In this document: in pieces, positions 24,745 through 32,742 of the stretch
Layout of the letters: each line of letters begins with the position of its first letter
Position numbering within the stretch: position 1 is the stretch's first letter
Source of the DNA: UBA2991 sp965221735
GTDB taxonomy: Bacteria; Chloroflexota; Dehalococcoidia; Tepidiformales; Tepidiformaceae
Direction of reading: 5' to 3'
Assembly (NCBI GenBank): GCA_965221735.1
Contig: OZ244910.1
Location: 2,790,001-2,854,000 of the forward strand
Length of the DNA: 64,000 nucleotides
The notes under the pieces: generated by a model
The model's database searches: none
The model's input: only the letters and a program-made list of their open reading frames with translations
What the model was told of the DNA's origin: nothing
Position numbers and translations under genes: made by a program

Positions 24745-25538
24745 GTCTGCCGACCGGCGGCGGCCTCCGGGTATCTCGGCAGGGGAACGGGCAGGCCACT
24801 CTCGGGATCTTCCAGGACGAGCATGGGCACGCCGAAGACCTCCTCCAGGGGCTCGGGGCGAAGCACCTCTCGCGAGGGACCGTCGAAGGCGATGCGGCCG
24901 TTGCGCATGCCGATGACGCGCTGCATGAAGCGGCCAGCAAGGGCGAGGTCGTGGACGACGACGATGATGGTCATGCCCTCGGCGTTGAGGCGGGTGAGGA
25001 GGGCCATCACCTCGACCTGATGCTGCACGTCGAGGAAGCTCGTCGGCTCGTCGAGGAGGAGGACGCGGGGCTGCTGGGCGAGGGCGAGGGCGATCCAGGC
25101 GCGCTGGCGCTCTCCGCCGGAGAGGCTGCCGAGGGGGCGTCCGGCGATGTGATGGACGTCGGCGGCCTCGAGCGCCCAGTCGACGGCCTCGTGATCGGCG
25201 GGGGTGGCTCGCTGGAGGATGCCCTGGTGGGGGGCGCGCCCGCGCCAGACGAGCTCGTTCACGGTGATGTCGACGCCCTCGGGGTGCTCCTGGGGGAGGA
25301 CGGCGAGGCGGCGGGCGACGCTGCGGGAGCTGATGGCGCGGATGTCCTCGCCATCGAGGAGCACGTGTCCGGCAACGGGCCGGAGCAGGCGGGAGAGGCC
25401 GCGCAGGAGCGTGGTCTTGCCGCTGCCGTTGGGTCCGACGATGGCGATGAGCTCGCCGCTCTCGAGGTCGAGGGTGACCTCGTGGACGGTGTCGCGGCCG
25501 TTGTAGCTCAGGCTCAGGCGCTCGGTCGACAGCCGCAT
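24741..25538 (-). CDS. iron-siderophore/cobalamin-type ABC transporter ATP-binding protein
   Basis: A 265-residue FepC/BtuD-type ATPase. Walker A is GPNGSGKTT near residue 36, the Q-loop VLPQEH, the signature LSGGERQRAWIALALAQQP, and Walker B VLLLDEPTSFLDV. The sequence SFLD after Walker B is characteristic of metal-chelate importers. The ATG lies 2 bases beyond the permease stop. With its two upstream partners it forms a complete importer; iron-siderophore, heme and cobalamin cannot be separated from sequence. Confidence 0.92.
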   Translation of the reverse strand: MRLSTERLSLSYNGRDTVHEVTLDLESGELIAIVGPNGSGKTTLLRGLSRLLRPVAGHVLLDGEDIRAISSRSVARRLAVLPQEHPEGVDITVNELVWRGRAPHQGILQRATPADHEAVDWALEAADVHHIAGRPLGSLSGGERQRAWIALALAQQPRVLLLDEPTSFLDVQHQVEVMALLTRLNAEGMTIIVVVHDLALAGRFMQRVIGMRNGRIAFDGPSREVLRPEPLEEVFGVPMLVLEDPESGLPVPLPRYPEAAAGRQT

Positions 25539-25540
25539 CG

Positions 25541-26575
25541 TTACACCTTGAACCGCACGAGGTAGAGGAGGAAGGGAGCGCCCACGGCGGCGGTGATGAT
25601 GCCCATGGGAATCTCGGAGGGGTTGATGACGAGCTTCGCGACGAGGTCGGCGGCGGTGACGATGATTGCCCCGACCAGGGCGGAGGCGGGGATGAGGTAG
25701 CGGTTGTCGGAACCGGCGACGTAGCGGGCGACATGGGGGCTGAGGAGCCCGACGAAACCCACGAGTCCGGCGACGGCCACGGCCGAGGCGGTGAGGACGC
25801 CGGCGATGACGAGGATGGCGAGGCGCGTGCGGTCGGCGAGGACGCCGAGGCCGGTCGCGACCTCGTCGCCGAGGGAGAGGACGTTGAGGCGGCCGGCAAG
25901 CACGAGGGAGGCGGCGATGGCGGGGATGGCGAAGGGGAGGATCGAGCGGAAGTCGGTCCAGTCGGAGCCGTAGAGGCCGCCGGCGAGGAACCCGAGCGTG
26001 GTCTGGATGAAGGTGCGGACGCTCGCGACCAGCCCGACGGTGATGGCCCCGAAGAGCGCGGAGAGGGCGACGCCGGCGAGGGCGAGGCGCACGGGCGAGA
26101 CGGCGCCGCGGTAGGCGATGACGAAAAGGATCCCGGCGCCGCCGAGGCCTCCGACCATGGCGGCGAGGACGACGCCCCACTGGGAAATCTGGGGGTTGAT
26201 GGAGATGGCGGTGGCGGTAGCGAGGCCGCCGGCGGCGGTGAGGCCGAAGATCGTGGGGTCGCCAAGGGGGTTGCGGGTGACGCCCTGCAGCAGCGCTCCG
26301 GCCACGCCGAGCGATGCGCCGACGAGGATGGCATCGAGGAAACGGGGCAGGCGGATCTGGCCGACGACGAGCCCCGAGAGGGAGTCGGAACTGGCCGTGA
26401 GGCCGCTCAGGGCTTCCCCGGCGGAGAGGTTGACCGCGCCGAACATCATGGTGAGGAGGCCGATGACGGCAAGGGCGAGCACGCCCGCGCAGGCGAGCAG
26501 GAAGTGCCTCCGGGACCGGCCGCGGGGCACCAGGAAAGACATCCCCGCGCGCGCCCCGACCGTGGCCCCAGCCAT
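25541..26575 (-). CDS. FecCD-family metal-chelate ABC transporter permease
   Basis: A 344-residue membrane protein with about ten hydrophobic helices. Family signatures are present: RLPRFLDAILVGASLGVAGA, QGVTRNPLGDPTIFGLTAAGG (19 and more residues in a block), and FVGLLSPHVARYVAGSDNRY near residue 270. It would form a homodimer with the ATPase at 24741. The gene lies 14 bases downstream of the binding-protein gene. Confidence 0.93.
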   Translation of the reverse strand: MAGATVGARAGMSFLVPRGRSRRHFLLACAGVLALAVIGLLTMMFGAVNLSAGEALSGLTASSDSLSGLVVGQIRLPRFLDAILVGASLGVAGALLQGVTRNPLGDPTIFGLTAAGGLATATAISINPQISQWGVVLAAMVGGLGGAGILFVIAYRGAVSPVRLALAGVALSALFGAITVGLVASVRTFIQTTLGFLAGGLYGSDWTDFRSILPFAIPAIAASLVLAGRLNVLSLGDEVATGLGVLADRTRLAILVIAGVLTASAVAVAGLVGFVGLLSPHVARYVAGSDNRYLIPASALVGAIIVTAADLVAKLVINPSEIPMGIITAAVGAPFLLYLVRFKV

Positions 26576-26589
26576 CGTCTCGCTCCCGG

Positions 26590-27714
26590 CTACTGCCCGC
26601 TGCCGGCAACCGCCTCGACGATGGCGGCGAAGGCCTCGACGACGCGCGGTCCGGGCGACTGCACGAGGAGCTGGACGTCAATCTCGATGACGCGCCCGTT
26701 GGCCATGGCCTGCAGCCCGCTCATGCCGGGGAAGAGGCCGAGCATGCCGCTGAGGCGCGGGGCCGGGGGCGGCGCAGGCGTGACGGTGAAGATGTAGACA
26801 GGGTCAAACTCGAGCAGCGCCTCGGGGGAGACGCGGGTGAAGCCCGGGAAGGGACCCGAGTCGGGTTGCACGTCGGCGGGGTTGGCGAGCCCGACCGCAT
26901 CGAGAATGGAGCCGCCGTAGCTGCTGGCCTTGGCGGCGTAGAGGTTGCGATCGCGATCGCCGATGAGGATGACGGCGGAGAGATCCTGGCCGGCGAGCGC
27001 CTCGCGGGCGGCGGCGCGAGCGGCCTCGACCGCGGCGACGGCCTCGGCGGCGCCGTCGGGATTGTCGAGCACCTCGCCGAGCAACGTGAGGCCCGTGATC
27101 ACCTCATCGACACTGGCGGCCCCGGCAAAGATGACGGGCACGCCCAGCCCCTCCAGGGTTTCGCGGACGTCGGGGGCGATGTGGATAGTGGAGTCGGCAA
27201 CAACCAGGTCCGGTTCAAGGGCGAGGATGGCCTCGGGGTTGGGCTGGTAGGCATTGCCGACATCGGTGGCCTCAAGGGCCTCGGGCGGATAGCTCACGGT
27301 CCGCGTGCGGCCCACGACCGTGCCCCCGACGGCGTACACGAGCTCGGTGGCGGTGGGGCTGATGGCGACAATCGCCTTCGGCAGGTCGGGGATAGTGACG
27401 GTGCGCCCGAAGAGGTCGACGACGTCGCGTGGGTAGCCGGGGGCGGGCGGGGCCTCGGTCGCGGCCTCCGTCGCGGCTTCCGTGGGCTCGGGGGTCGCCT
27501 CCTCCGTGGGAGCTTCCGTCGGGGCGGGCGTGGCGGCTTCGGTCGCTGCGTCGGCGGGCGCTTCCGTGGCGGCCTCGGTGGGGGCCGGGGTGGGGGGCGG
27601 AGGAGCGTCGTCGTCGTCGCCACAGGCAACGAGGAGAGCCGCGCCCAGGAGCGCGACAAGCGAAAGCGAGAGGAACAGGCGAGACCTTCTCGCCAAAGGT
27701 AGCAAATCTGTCAT
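26590..27714 (-). CDS. metal-chelate ABC transporter substrate-binding lipoprotein
   Basis: A 374-residue lipoprotein of the FepB/BtuF class. The signal ends in LLVAC at Cys31, then a linker of PTEAATEAP-like repeats to about residue 75, similar in style to the linker of the selenoprotein at 22015. The binding domain starts VVDLFGRTVTIPDLPKAIVA and includes SPTATELVYAVGG and PNPEAILALEPDLVVADS. It is the first gene of the operon, with a recognisable promoter at 27757-27785. Confidence 0.9.
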   Translation of the reverse strand: MTDLLPLARRSRLFLSLSLVALLGAALLVACGDDDDAPPPPTPAPTEAATEAPADAATEAATPAPTEAPTEEATPEPTEAATEAATEAPPAPGYPRDVVDLFGRTVTIPDLPKAIVAISPTATELVYAVGGTVVGRTRTVSYPPEALEATDVGNAYQPNPEAILALEPDLVVADSTIHIAPDVRETLEGLGVPVIFAGAASVDEVITGLTLLGEVLDNPDGAAEAVAAVEAARAAAREALAGQDLSAVILIGDRDRNLYAAKASSYGGSILDAVGLANPADVQPDSGPFPGFTRVSPEALLEFDPVYIFTVTPAPPPAPRLSGMLGLFPGMSGLQAMANGRVIEIDVQLLVQSPGPRVVEAFAAIVEAVAGSGQ

Positions 27715-27756
27715 TGTGGTCGTTTCTTGTCCAGTGCGTGGGAGGTTTGCGGGCCA

Positions 27757-27785
27757 ATAGTAGGGTTCGCGCAGGCAAGCGGCAA
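27757..27785 (-). promoter_or_regulatory. promoter of the metal-chelate importer operon
   Basis: On the minus strand TTGCCG and TACTAT are separated by 17 bases, about 40 bases before the ATG at 27714. I looked for a cobalamin riboswitch or a Fur/DtxR-like palindrome in the leader and saw none. The rest of the gap to 27940 holds a TACAGT -10-like element for the plus-strand flavin reductase gene. Confidence 0.5.
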
Positions 27786-27940
27786 CCGACTTCGGGGCGA
27801 CCGCGTCGGTCGGCCCTCGAGGCCGTTCGCGGACGCTCCCGTTTCCCCCGGTTGGGCTACAGTGTTCGTGCGGCGACCCACGGCGGAAGCCCGGCCCGAG
27901 GCGGGTCCGGCCGGCGCGGGGCCACGAACGGACGGCAGCA

Positions 27941-28519
27941 GTGACGCAGCAGCAGCCCTTCCCCGGATCGGAGTTCCCGAGCATCCCCGGCGAGCCGCTG
28001 AACCTCGAACCGATCGAGAAAGCGCTCCTGAAGATGTGCTACGGCGTCCACGTGATCGGGTCGGTCAGCGCCGGTGGCGAGCGGAACCTGATGATCGCGG
28101 ACTGGGTGATGCAGGTGTCGTTCAAGCCGCGGCTGGTGGCGGCGTCGATCGAGAACGACGCGCGCACGCTGCGTTTCGTGCGCGAAACGAACGCGTTCAC
28201 GGTGAACCTGCTGCACGAGCGCGACGGCCACGAGATCGCGCGCAAGGTGGTGATGCCGGCGGAGGGGAAGAAGATCCGGGGCCGCTCGGAGGAAGCGGCG
28301 GCGGCAGTCACCGACAAGCTCGAGGGGCTCGCGCACTTCCTCACGCCGGAGGGCGCGCCCATCCTCGAGGAAGCGCTCGGCTGGTACTACTGCACGGTCG
28401 AGCAGTTCTTCGAGACGGGCGACCACACGCTCGTGGTCGGCCGCGTGGTCGACGGCGACGTGACCCGTAGCGGCGACATCCTCACGGAGAAGGAACTCGG
28501 CTGGGAATACGCCGGCTGA
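27941..28519 (+). CDS. flavin reductase-like FMN-binding protein
   Basis: A 192-residue split-barrel flavoprotein of the flavin reductase-like family, starting with GTG. KMCYGVHVIGSVSAGGERN and the WVMQVSFKPRLVAASIEND segment form the FMN-binding part, followed by FTVNLLHERDGHEIARK. Such proteins reduce FMN for oxygenases or act on flavin directly; it could serve LLM-type monooxygenases in the window. A TACAGT -10-like element lies upstream. Confidence 0.85.
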   Translation: MTQQQPFPGSEFPSIPGEPLNLEPIEKALLKMCYGVHVIGSVSAGGERNLMIADWVMQVSFKPRLVAASIENDARTLRFVRETNAFTVNLLHERDGHEIARKVVMPAEGKKIRGRSEEAAAAVTDKLEGLAHFLTPEGAPILEEALGWYYCTVEQFFETGDHTLVVGRVVDGDVTRSGDILTEKELGWEYAG

Positions 28520-28588
28520 TTTTCTGGATCGGCGGAGGGTGTCGGCTTGCCTTCGATTCGCGCCGCGAGGGGTGGAGGTTGGCGCGGG
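28520..28588. repeat. second copy of the dispersed intergenic element
   Basis: TTTTCTGGATCGG at 28520-28532 directly follows the flavin reductase stop, and CGAGGGGTGGAGGTTGGCGC follows at 28566. Both match parts of the element after aapP at 7384-7458 with a few substitutions, and in the same order. Confidence 0.5.
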
Positions 28589-28627
28589 CGGGGACGGCTG
28601 GCAGGGGTTGTGGAGCCGGGTGAGGAG

Positions 28628-29155
28628 ATGACGGTGGCGGATTTGGACCTGGTGGCGCGTGAGGGGCGATCGTACGAGTTCAGGGACGGCAGGGGGCAGG
28701 ACTGGACCGAGTCGTGGCACCCGCCCGAGCTTCCCGCTCCCGACGGCAGGCGGCACGGCTCGGGGGGCCTGTGCTTCACGCCGGAAGGATCGGTTGTGCT
28801 CGTGACGCAGGACGGCGCTTCCTGGGAGTTTCCCGCCGGAAGGCCGGAGGGCGACGAGGACTGGCGGGAGACGCTGGACCGGGAGATGTTCGAGGAGGCG
28901 TGCGCGGTGGTGGTGGATGCGACGTTGCTCGGCTATGCACGAGGCACGTGCCTGGCAGGGATTGAAGCGGGACTGGTGCTGATCCGTTCGCTCTGGGTCG
29001 CGGAGGTGACGCTGCAACCCTGGCGCCCTCGACACGAGACGACGGGCAGGATGCTGGTGCGTCCCGATGCGGCGCTGGACGCGGTGCGGCGGGGAAACGA
29101 GCCGATCTCCCGCAGGTGGCTTCGCGAAGCGCTGGCCACGCGGGGCCAGGCGTGA
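28628..29155 (+). CDS. Nudix hydrolase
   Basis: A 175-residue Nudix-fold hydrolase. The Nudix box is GRPEGDEDWRETLDREMFEE (near residues 73-92): all acidic residues, the Arg-Glu pair and the spacing are kept, but the usual final Gly is Cys, a tolerated change. The family cleaves nucleoside diphosphates linked to another group; the substrate is open. Start uncertain: ATG at 28628 follows GTGAGGAG closely, and GTG at 28610 is an alternative. Confidence 0.8.
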   Translation: MTVADLDLVAREGRSYEFRDGRGQDWTESWHPPELPAPDGRRHGSGGLCFTPEGSVVLVTQDGASWEFPAGRPEGDEDWRETLDREMFEEACAVVVDATLLGYARGTCLAGIEAGLVLIRSLWVAEVTLQPWRPRHETTGRMLVRPDAALDAVRRGNEPISRRWLREALATRGQA

Positions 29156-29243
29156 GCGGAGCCGGTGCGAGCAGAGCTCCCTCACGGGGAAGGCGCGAGG
29201 GGCCTAGAATCCCCGCGCGGGGGCGAACCCCGAAGGGAGCCGG

Positions 29244-30116
29244 ATGCGGTACCTGACGATGGAGCGGACGCCCGAGCTGCAATCGCCGGTGGCAGTGCTG
29301 GCCTTCACGGGCTGGAATGACGCCGCCAACGCCGCGAGCAACGCGGCCCGCTTCGTGGTGCGACGTCTGGGGGCGCGGCGGTTCGCCTCGATGGAGGCGG
29401 AGCCGTTCTACGCGTTCACGGACACCCGGCCCTCGGTGCGGCTGGACTCGAGCGGGGAGCGGCAGCTGACGTGGCCGGGGAACGAGTTCTACTACGCGCG
29501 CACGGCGGGCGACTCGCCGGACTACGTCATCGGCATCGGCGCCGAGCCGAACCTGCGCTGGCGCACGTTCTCGCAGGAGTTCATGGAGCTGTTCGACACG
29601 CTGGACGTGTCGATGGTGGTATCGCTGGGAGCGCTCATCGGGGAGGCGAGTCACCGGCGCCCGATCGGGGTGACAGGGAGCGCGGCCAACCCGGAGCTGG
29701 CGGCCAAGCTCGACCTGCAGCGGTCCCGGTACGAGGGCCCGACGGGCATCGTGGGTATCCTCCACTACGCCCTGCAGGAGGCGAGCCGGCCCTCGGCGAG
29801 CCTCTGGGCGACGGTGCCGCACTACATCACCGGGGAGCAGTGCCCGCCGGCGACGCTGGCGGTCCTGCAGCGACTGGAGCGCCTGCTCGGGACGAGCTTC
29901 GATCTCGGGGAGCTGGAGACGGCCTCGGACCGCTTCCGGGACCAGCTCGACACGACGATCGCGGGCGACCCGCAGATGCGCTCGTACCTGGAACGGCTCG
30001 AAAGCGCGCTGGCGGAGGTGGAGGAAGAGGAAGCGGCGAACGACCCGCTGCCGGAGGCGACAGACCTGGTCGGCGACATCGAGGAGTTCCTGCGCGGGAA
30101 CTCCGAGACCGACTGA
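29244..30116 (+). CDS. PAC2 family protein
   Basis: A 290-residue protein of the PAC2 (proteasome-assembly-chaperone 2-like) family common in Actinomycetota and Chloroflexota. Diagnostic parts are PVAVLAFTGWNDAANAASNA, the YVIGIGAEPNLRW strand, VVSLGALIGEASHRRP and WATVPHYIT. The acidic C-terminal helix (ALAEVEEEEAAND) is usual. Its biochemical role in bacteria is not established. A TAGAAT -10 lies near 29205 and a GAAGGGAG site before the ATG. Confidence 0.88.
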   Translation: MRYLTMERTPELQSPVAVLAFTGWNDAANAASNAARFVVRRLGARRFASMEAEPFYAFTDTRPSVRLDSSGERQLTWPGNEFYYARTAGDSPDYVIGIGAEPNLRWRTFSQEFMELFDTLDVSMVVSLGALIGEASHRRPIGVTGSAANPELAAKLDLQRSRYEGPTGIVGILHYALQEASRPSASLWATVPHYITGEQCPPATLAVLQRLERLLGTSFDLGELETASDRFRDQLDTTIAGDPQMRSYLERLESALAEVEEEEAANDPLPEATDLVGDIEEFLRGNSETD

Positions 30117-30131
30117 GAGCGTTCGGGTCGG

Positions 30132-30422
30132 CTACGCCGACCTCTTGACGAGCGGCTCTATCAGGGTGATGTCGGTGGAGGTGCGGGCGACCTCAAGGTC
30201 GTACATCCTCTGAAGGTTGAGCCAGAACTCCGGGGTCATGCCGAGAGCCGTTCCCACGCGGAGGGCGGTGTCGGCGGTGATCGACCGGCGCCTGCGCACG
30301 ATCTCGCTGATGCGGATGGGGGGAACGCCAATCGCCTTCGCGAGCCGGTACTGGCTGATACCGAGCTCGTCGAGGATCTCTGCGAGGTGCTCTCCCGGGT
30401 GGATGGGGGCAGCTGCGGTCAT
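30132..30422 (-). CDS. higA: HigA-type antitoxin without adjacent toxin
   Basis: A 96-residue XRE-fold protein of the HigA/VapI type: HPGEHLAEILDELGISQYRL, the HTH around RLAKAIGVPPIRISEIV, then DTALRVGTALGMTPEFWLNL and a short C-terminus. In higBA loci the RelE-like toxin lies immediately upstream; here the upstream 77 bases are a divergent promoter region for dinB, so no toxin is present. It may regulate its own or dinB transcription, or be a relic. Confidence 0.88.
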   Translation of the reverse strand: MTAAAPIHPGEHLAEILDELGISQYRLAKAIGVPPIRISEIVRRRRSITADTALRVGTALGMTPEFWLNLQRMYDLEVARTSTDITLIEPLVKRSA

Positions 30423-30484
30423 CGCTTCATCTCCTGCGCGGGCACTACCACTCTGGCACTTTCTCCGCGAAAGGGGGAGGATAG

Positions 30485-30498
30485 CGAACGGGTGTTCG
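30485..30498 (+). promoter_or_regulatory. LexA (SOS) box in front of dinB
   Basis: CGAACGGGTGTTCG fits the Gram-positive-type LexA consensus CGAACRNRYGTTYG at every defined position and lies 2 bases before the dinB ATG. A GATAGC -10-like element just upstream suggests that LexA covers the promoter and start. It predicts DNA-damage induction. Confidence 0.75.
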
Positions 30499-30499
30499 G

Positions 30500-31681
30500 A
30501 TGAGTTCGCCGAGCGTGCTGCATGTCGATCTGGATGCGTTCTTCGTGGCGATGGAGTTGCTGCGGCGGCCGGAGCTGGCGGGGACGCCGGTGGTCGTGGG
30601 GTTCGACGGGCGGCGCGGGGTGGTGAGCACGGCGAGCTACGAGGCGCGCGCCTTCGGGGTGCACTCGGCGTTGCCGATGGCGCAGGCGAAGCGCCGCTGC
30701 CCGCAGGCGACCTACCTGCCCGTCGACTTCTCCTACTACGCGCCCGCCTCGGAGCGCTTCCACGGCATCCTTCGGGACTTCACGCCGGTGTGCGAGGCGG
30801 CGGGCACGGACGAGGCGTACCTCGACGTGGCGGGGTCCGGGCGGCTGTTCGGCGACGGTGAGGCGATCGCGGGCATGATCCGGGAGCGGGTGCGGGCGGA
30901 GATCGGGATCACGGCGTCGGTGGGGGTGGCGGCGAACAAGCTGGTCGCAAAGGTCGCGAGCGACGCGGCGAAGCCGGACGGGGTCTGCGTCGTCCCAACG
31001 GGGGAGGAGGCGGCATTCCTGGCGCCGCGGCCGGTGCGTCACCTGCCGATGGTGGGGGCGAAGCTGGAGGAGCGGCTGGCGCAGCTCGGCCTGCGCACGA
31101 TCGGGGAGGTGGCGGCCTACCCCGCAGACGCGCTGCGGGAGCGATTCGGGGGCATGGGGGAGGAGCTGCACGCACGCTCGCAGGGGCGGTTCGAGGCGCC
31201 GGTGCTGGAACACCGGGGGAGGGCGAAGTCGGTGAGCCGCGAGGCGACGTTCGGGACCGATGTGGACGACCGGGCGCGGCTGCGGGCGATCCTGAGGACG
31301 CAGGCCGAGCGGGTCGCGCGGGACCTGGCGCGCAGCGGGCTGGCGGCGCGCACGGTCGTGCTGAAGCTGCGCTTCCCGCCGTTCGAGACGCTCACGCGGT
31401 CGTGGACGGCGGTGGGGCAGGTGGCGCTCGCGGACGAGGTCTTCGAGGCGGGGGCGGAGCTGTTCGAGCGGGCCTGGCGGGAGGAGGGGGAGCGTCCGGT
31501 GCGGCTGATCGGGCTGGGGGTGATGAACATCGAGCAACCGGCGCGGCAGCTGAAGCTGGGGGAGACGTTCGAGGCGGACCGGCTGGCGGACACGGTCAAC
31601 TCGCTGCGCGACCGCTTCGGGGAGGACTCGGTGCGGCGGGCGACGGAGATCGCGGCCGAGCGGGGAAAGGAAGAGGAGTAG
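30500..31681 (+). CDS. dinB: DNA polymerase IV (Y-family translesion polymerase)
   Basis: A 393-residue Y-family polymerase that copies damaged DNA with low fidelity. The metal-binding HVDLDAFFVAME at residues 7-18, the YEARAFGVHSALPMAQAKRR finger region, and the second catalytic site in GTDEAYLDVAG are intact. The thumb/HhH part (LPMVGAKLEERLAQLGLRTIGE) and the little-finger domain follow; length is normal. No clear beta-clamp motif is visible at the C-terminus, which ends in a charged KEEE tail. A LexA box overlaps the start region. Confidence 0.95.
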   Translation: MSSPSVLHVDLDAFFVAMELLRRPELAGTPVVVGFDGRRGVVSTASYEARAFGVHSALPMAQAKRRCPQATYLPVDFSYYAPASERFHGILRDFTPVCEAAGTDEAYLDVAGSGRLFGDGEAIAGMIRERVRAEIGITASVGVAANKLVAKVASDAAKPDGVCVVPTGEEAAFLAPRPVRHLPMVGAKLEERLAQLGLRTIGEVAAYPADALRERFGGMGEELHARSQGRFEAPVLEHRGRAKSVSREATFGTDVDDRARLRAILRTQAERVARDLARSGLAARTVVLKLRFPPFETLTRSWTAVGQVALADEVFEAGAELFERAWREEGERPVRLIGLGVMNIEQPARQLKLGETFEADRLADTVNSLRDRFGEDSVRRATEIAAERGKEEE

Positions 31682-31730
31682 CGGGGCGGGAGCGGCTCGC
31701 CTATGCTTGTGGCTAGGTTTGGGAGGTTTC

Positions 31731-32378
31731 GTGACCGACGAGTCTCAGGCGCAGGCGTGGTTGTCGCTGGGGCGCGCGAGCAGGCTGCTCGGGGTGAGCC
31801 ACTCAACGGTGAGGCGCTGGGCGGATGCGGGGGAGATTCGTTCGTACCGCACGAGCGGCGGGCACCGACGCATCCTCGAGGAGGACGTACGCCAGTTCAT
31901 GGCGCAGCACAGCCAGGCGGCGGGTTCCATCGACACGGACCGCATCAGCGAGCTGGCGGTGGGGCGCGTGAAGCGCCGGCTGAGCCGCCGGCGGCAGAGC
32001 CGCGACATGGATGCGTTCGCCGGGCTGGACCGGGCGACCCGCGAGCGGCTGCGTTTCATCGGGCGGCAGCTGGTCGACCTGTTCGCGCGATTCGTCTCGT
32101 CGCGGACGCGGCCGGAGCGGTTCATCGACGATGCGCGCGGTATCGGCGGGGAGTACGGGCGCACGCTGGTGGCAGCGGGGGTGACGCTGACGGACGCCGT
32201 GATGACGTTCAACGCGCTGCGGCACTCGCTCGAGGAGACGGCGGCGCAGCTCGCGGCGGAGGCGCAGCAGGGGACGGACGAGGCGGTGGAGGCGATGGAG
32301 AGCATCCTGGGGCTGGCGGACACGGTGCTGGAGGGGATGGCGCGGGTGTACGAGGAGTCGCTGGCCCGGGCCCGCTAG
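31731..32378 (+). CDS. MerR/excisionase-type HTH protein with helical C-terminal domain
   Basis: A 215-residue regulator starting with GTG 6 bases after GGGAGG. Residues 8-55 are a winged HTH of the MerR/excisionase class (SLGRASRLLGVSHSTVRRWA, then IRSYRTSGGHRRI). The rest is helical (FIGRQLVDLFARF, GEYGRTLVAAGVTLTDAVMT) and resembles the N-terminal sensing domain of RsbR/RsbRD-type proteins, which I suggest with low certainty. A sensory DNA-binding protein is likely. A TATGCT -10 lies at about 31702. Confidence 0.75.
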   Translation: MTDESQAQAWLSLGRASRLLGVSHSTVRRWADAGEIRSYRTSGGHRRILEEDVRQFMAQHSQAAGSIDTDRISELAVGRVKRRLSRRRQSRDMDAFAGLDRATRERLRFIGRQLVDLFARFVSSRTRPERFIDDARGIGGEYGRTLVAAGVTLTDAVMTFNALRHSLEETAAQLAAEAQQGTDEAVEAMESILGLADTVLEGMARVYEESLARAR

Positions 32379-32418
32379 CTCCCGCGCCGAGGGGCGTACG
32401 CCTATACTTGGCCCGGAA

Positions 32419-32739
32419 ATGAGCTTTTTCGACCGGGTGAGAGACACCGTGCGGGAAACCGCGACGGCAGCGACCGAAGCCACCAAGAAGCAGGCCCGCC
32501 GGGCGCAGCTCGAGATGCGCGAGAGCCGGCTGGAAGCGCGCGTGAGGCGCGAGAAGACATCGATCGGCGAGGCGCTCTACCCGCTGCTGGCCGCGGGCGA
32601 GATGGAGAGCGACCTGGCCGAGGTGCAGACGGCGCTGACGCGCATCGAGACGTTGAACGAGCAGCTCGCGGAGAACGCGGCGGAGCTCGATGCGCTGCTG
32701 GCGGCGCCTCCGGGGCAGCCGCCACAGAGCGGGAGCTAG
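32419..32739 (+). CDS. coiled-coil protein of unknown function
   Basis: A 106-residue highly charged, fully helical protein. Residues 15-95 form heptad-like coiled coil (ATKKQARRAQLEMRESRLEA, then LAEVQTALTRIETLNEQLAE). No signal or membrane segment. A TATACT -10 at 32403-32408 ends 10 bases before the ATG, without a Shine-Dalgarno sequence, so it may be leaderless. The next gene starts 3 bases after the stop. Confidence 0.65.
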   Translation: MSFFDRVRDTVRETATAATEATKKQARRAQLEMRESRLEARVRREKTSIGEALYPLLAAGEMESDLAEVQTALTRIETLNEQLAENAAELDALLAAPPGQPPQSGS

Positions 32740-32742
32740 CGA

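Noticed and set aside
23482..26334. Very long minus-strand open frame (about 950 codons) over the secreted protein and ABC genes
   Set aside because: It is a compositional shadow: high GC at third positions leaves other frames open. The translation is Arg/Pro/Ser-rich without domains, and well-recognised genes occupy the same DNA.
27715..27940. Cobalamin riboswitch in front of the metal-chelate importer
   Set aside because: No B12-box-like GCCACTG sequence or characteristic arms; the leader to the ATG is only about 40 bases.
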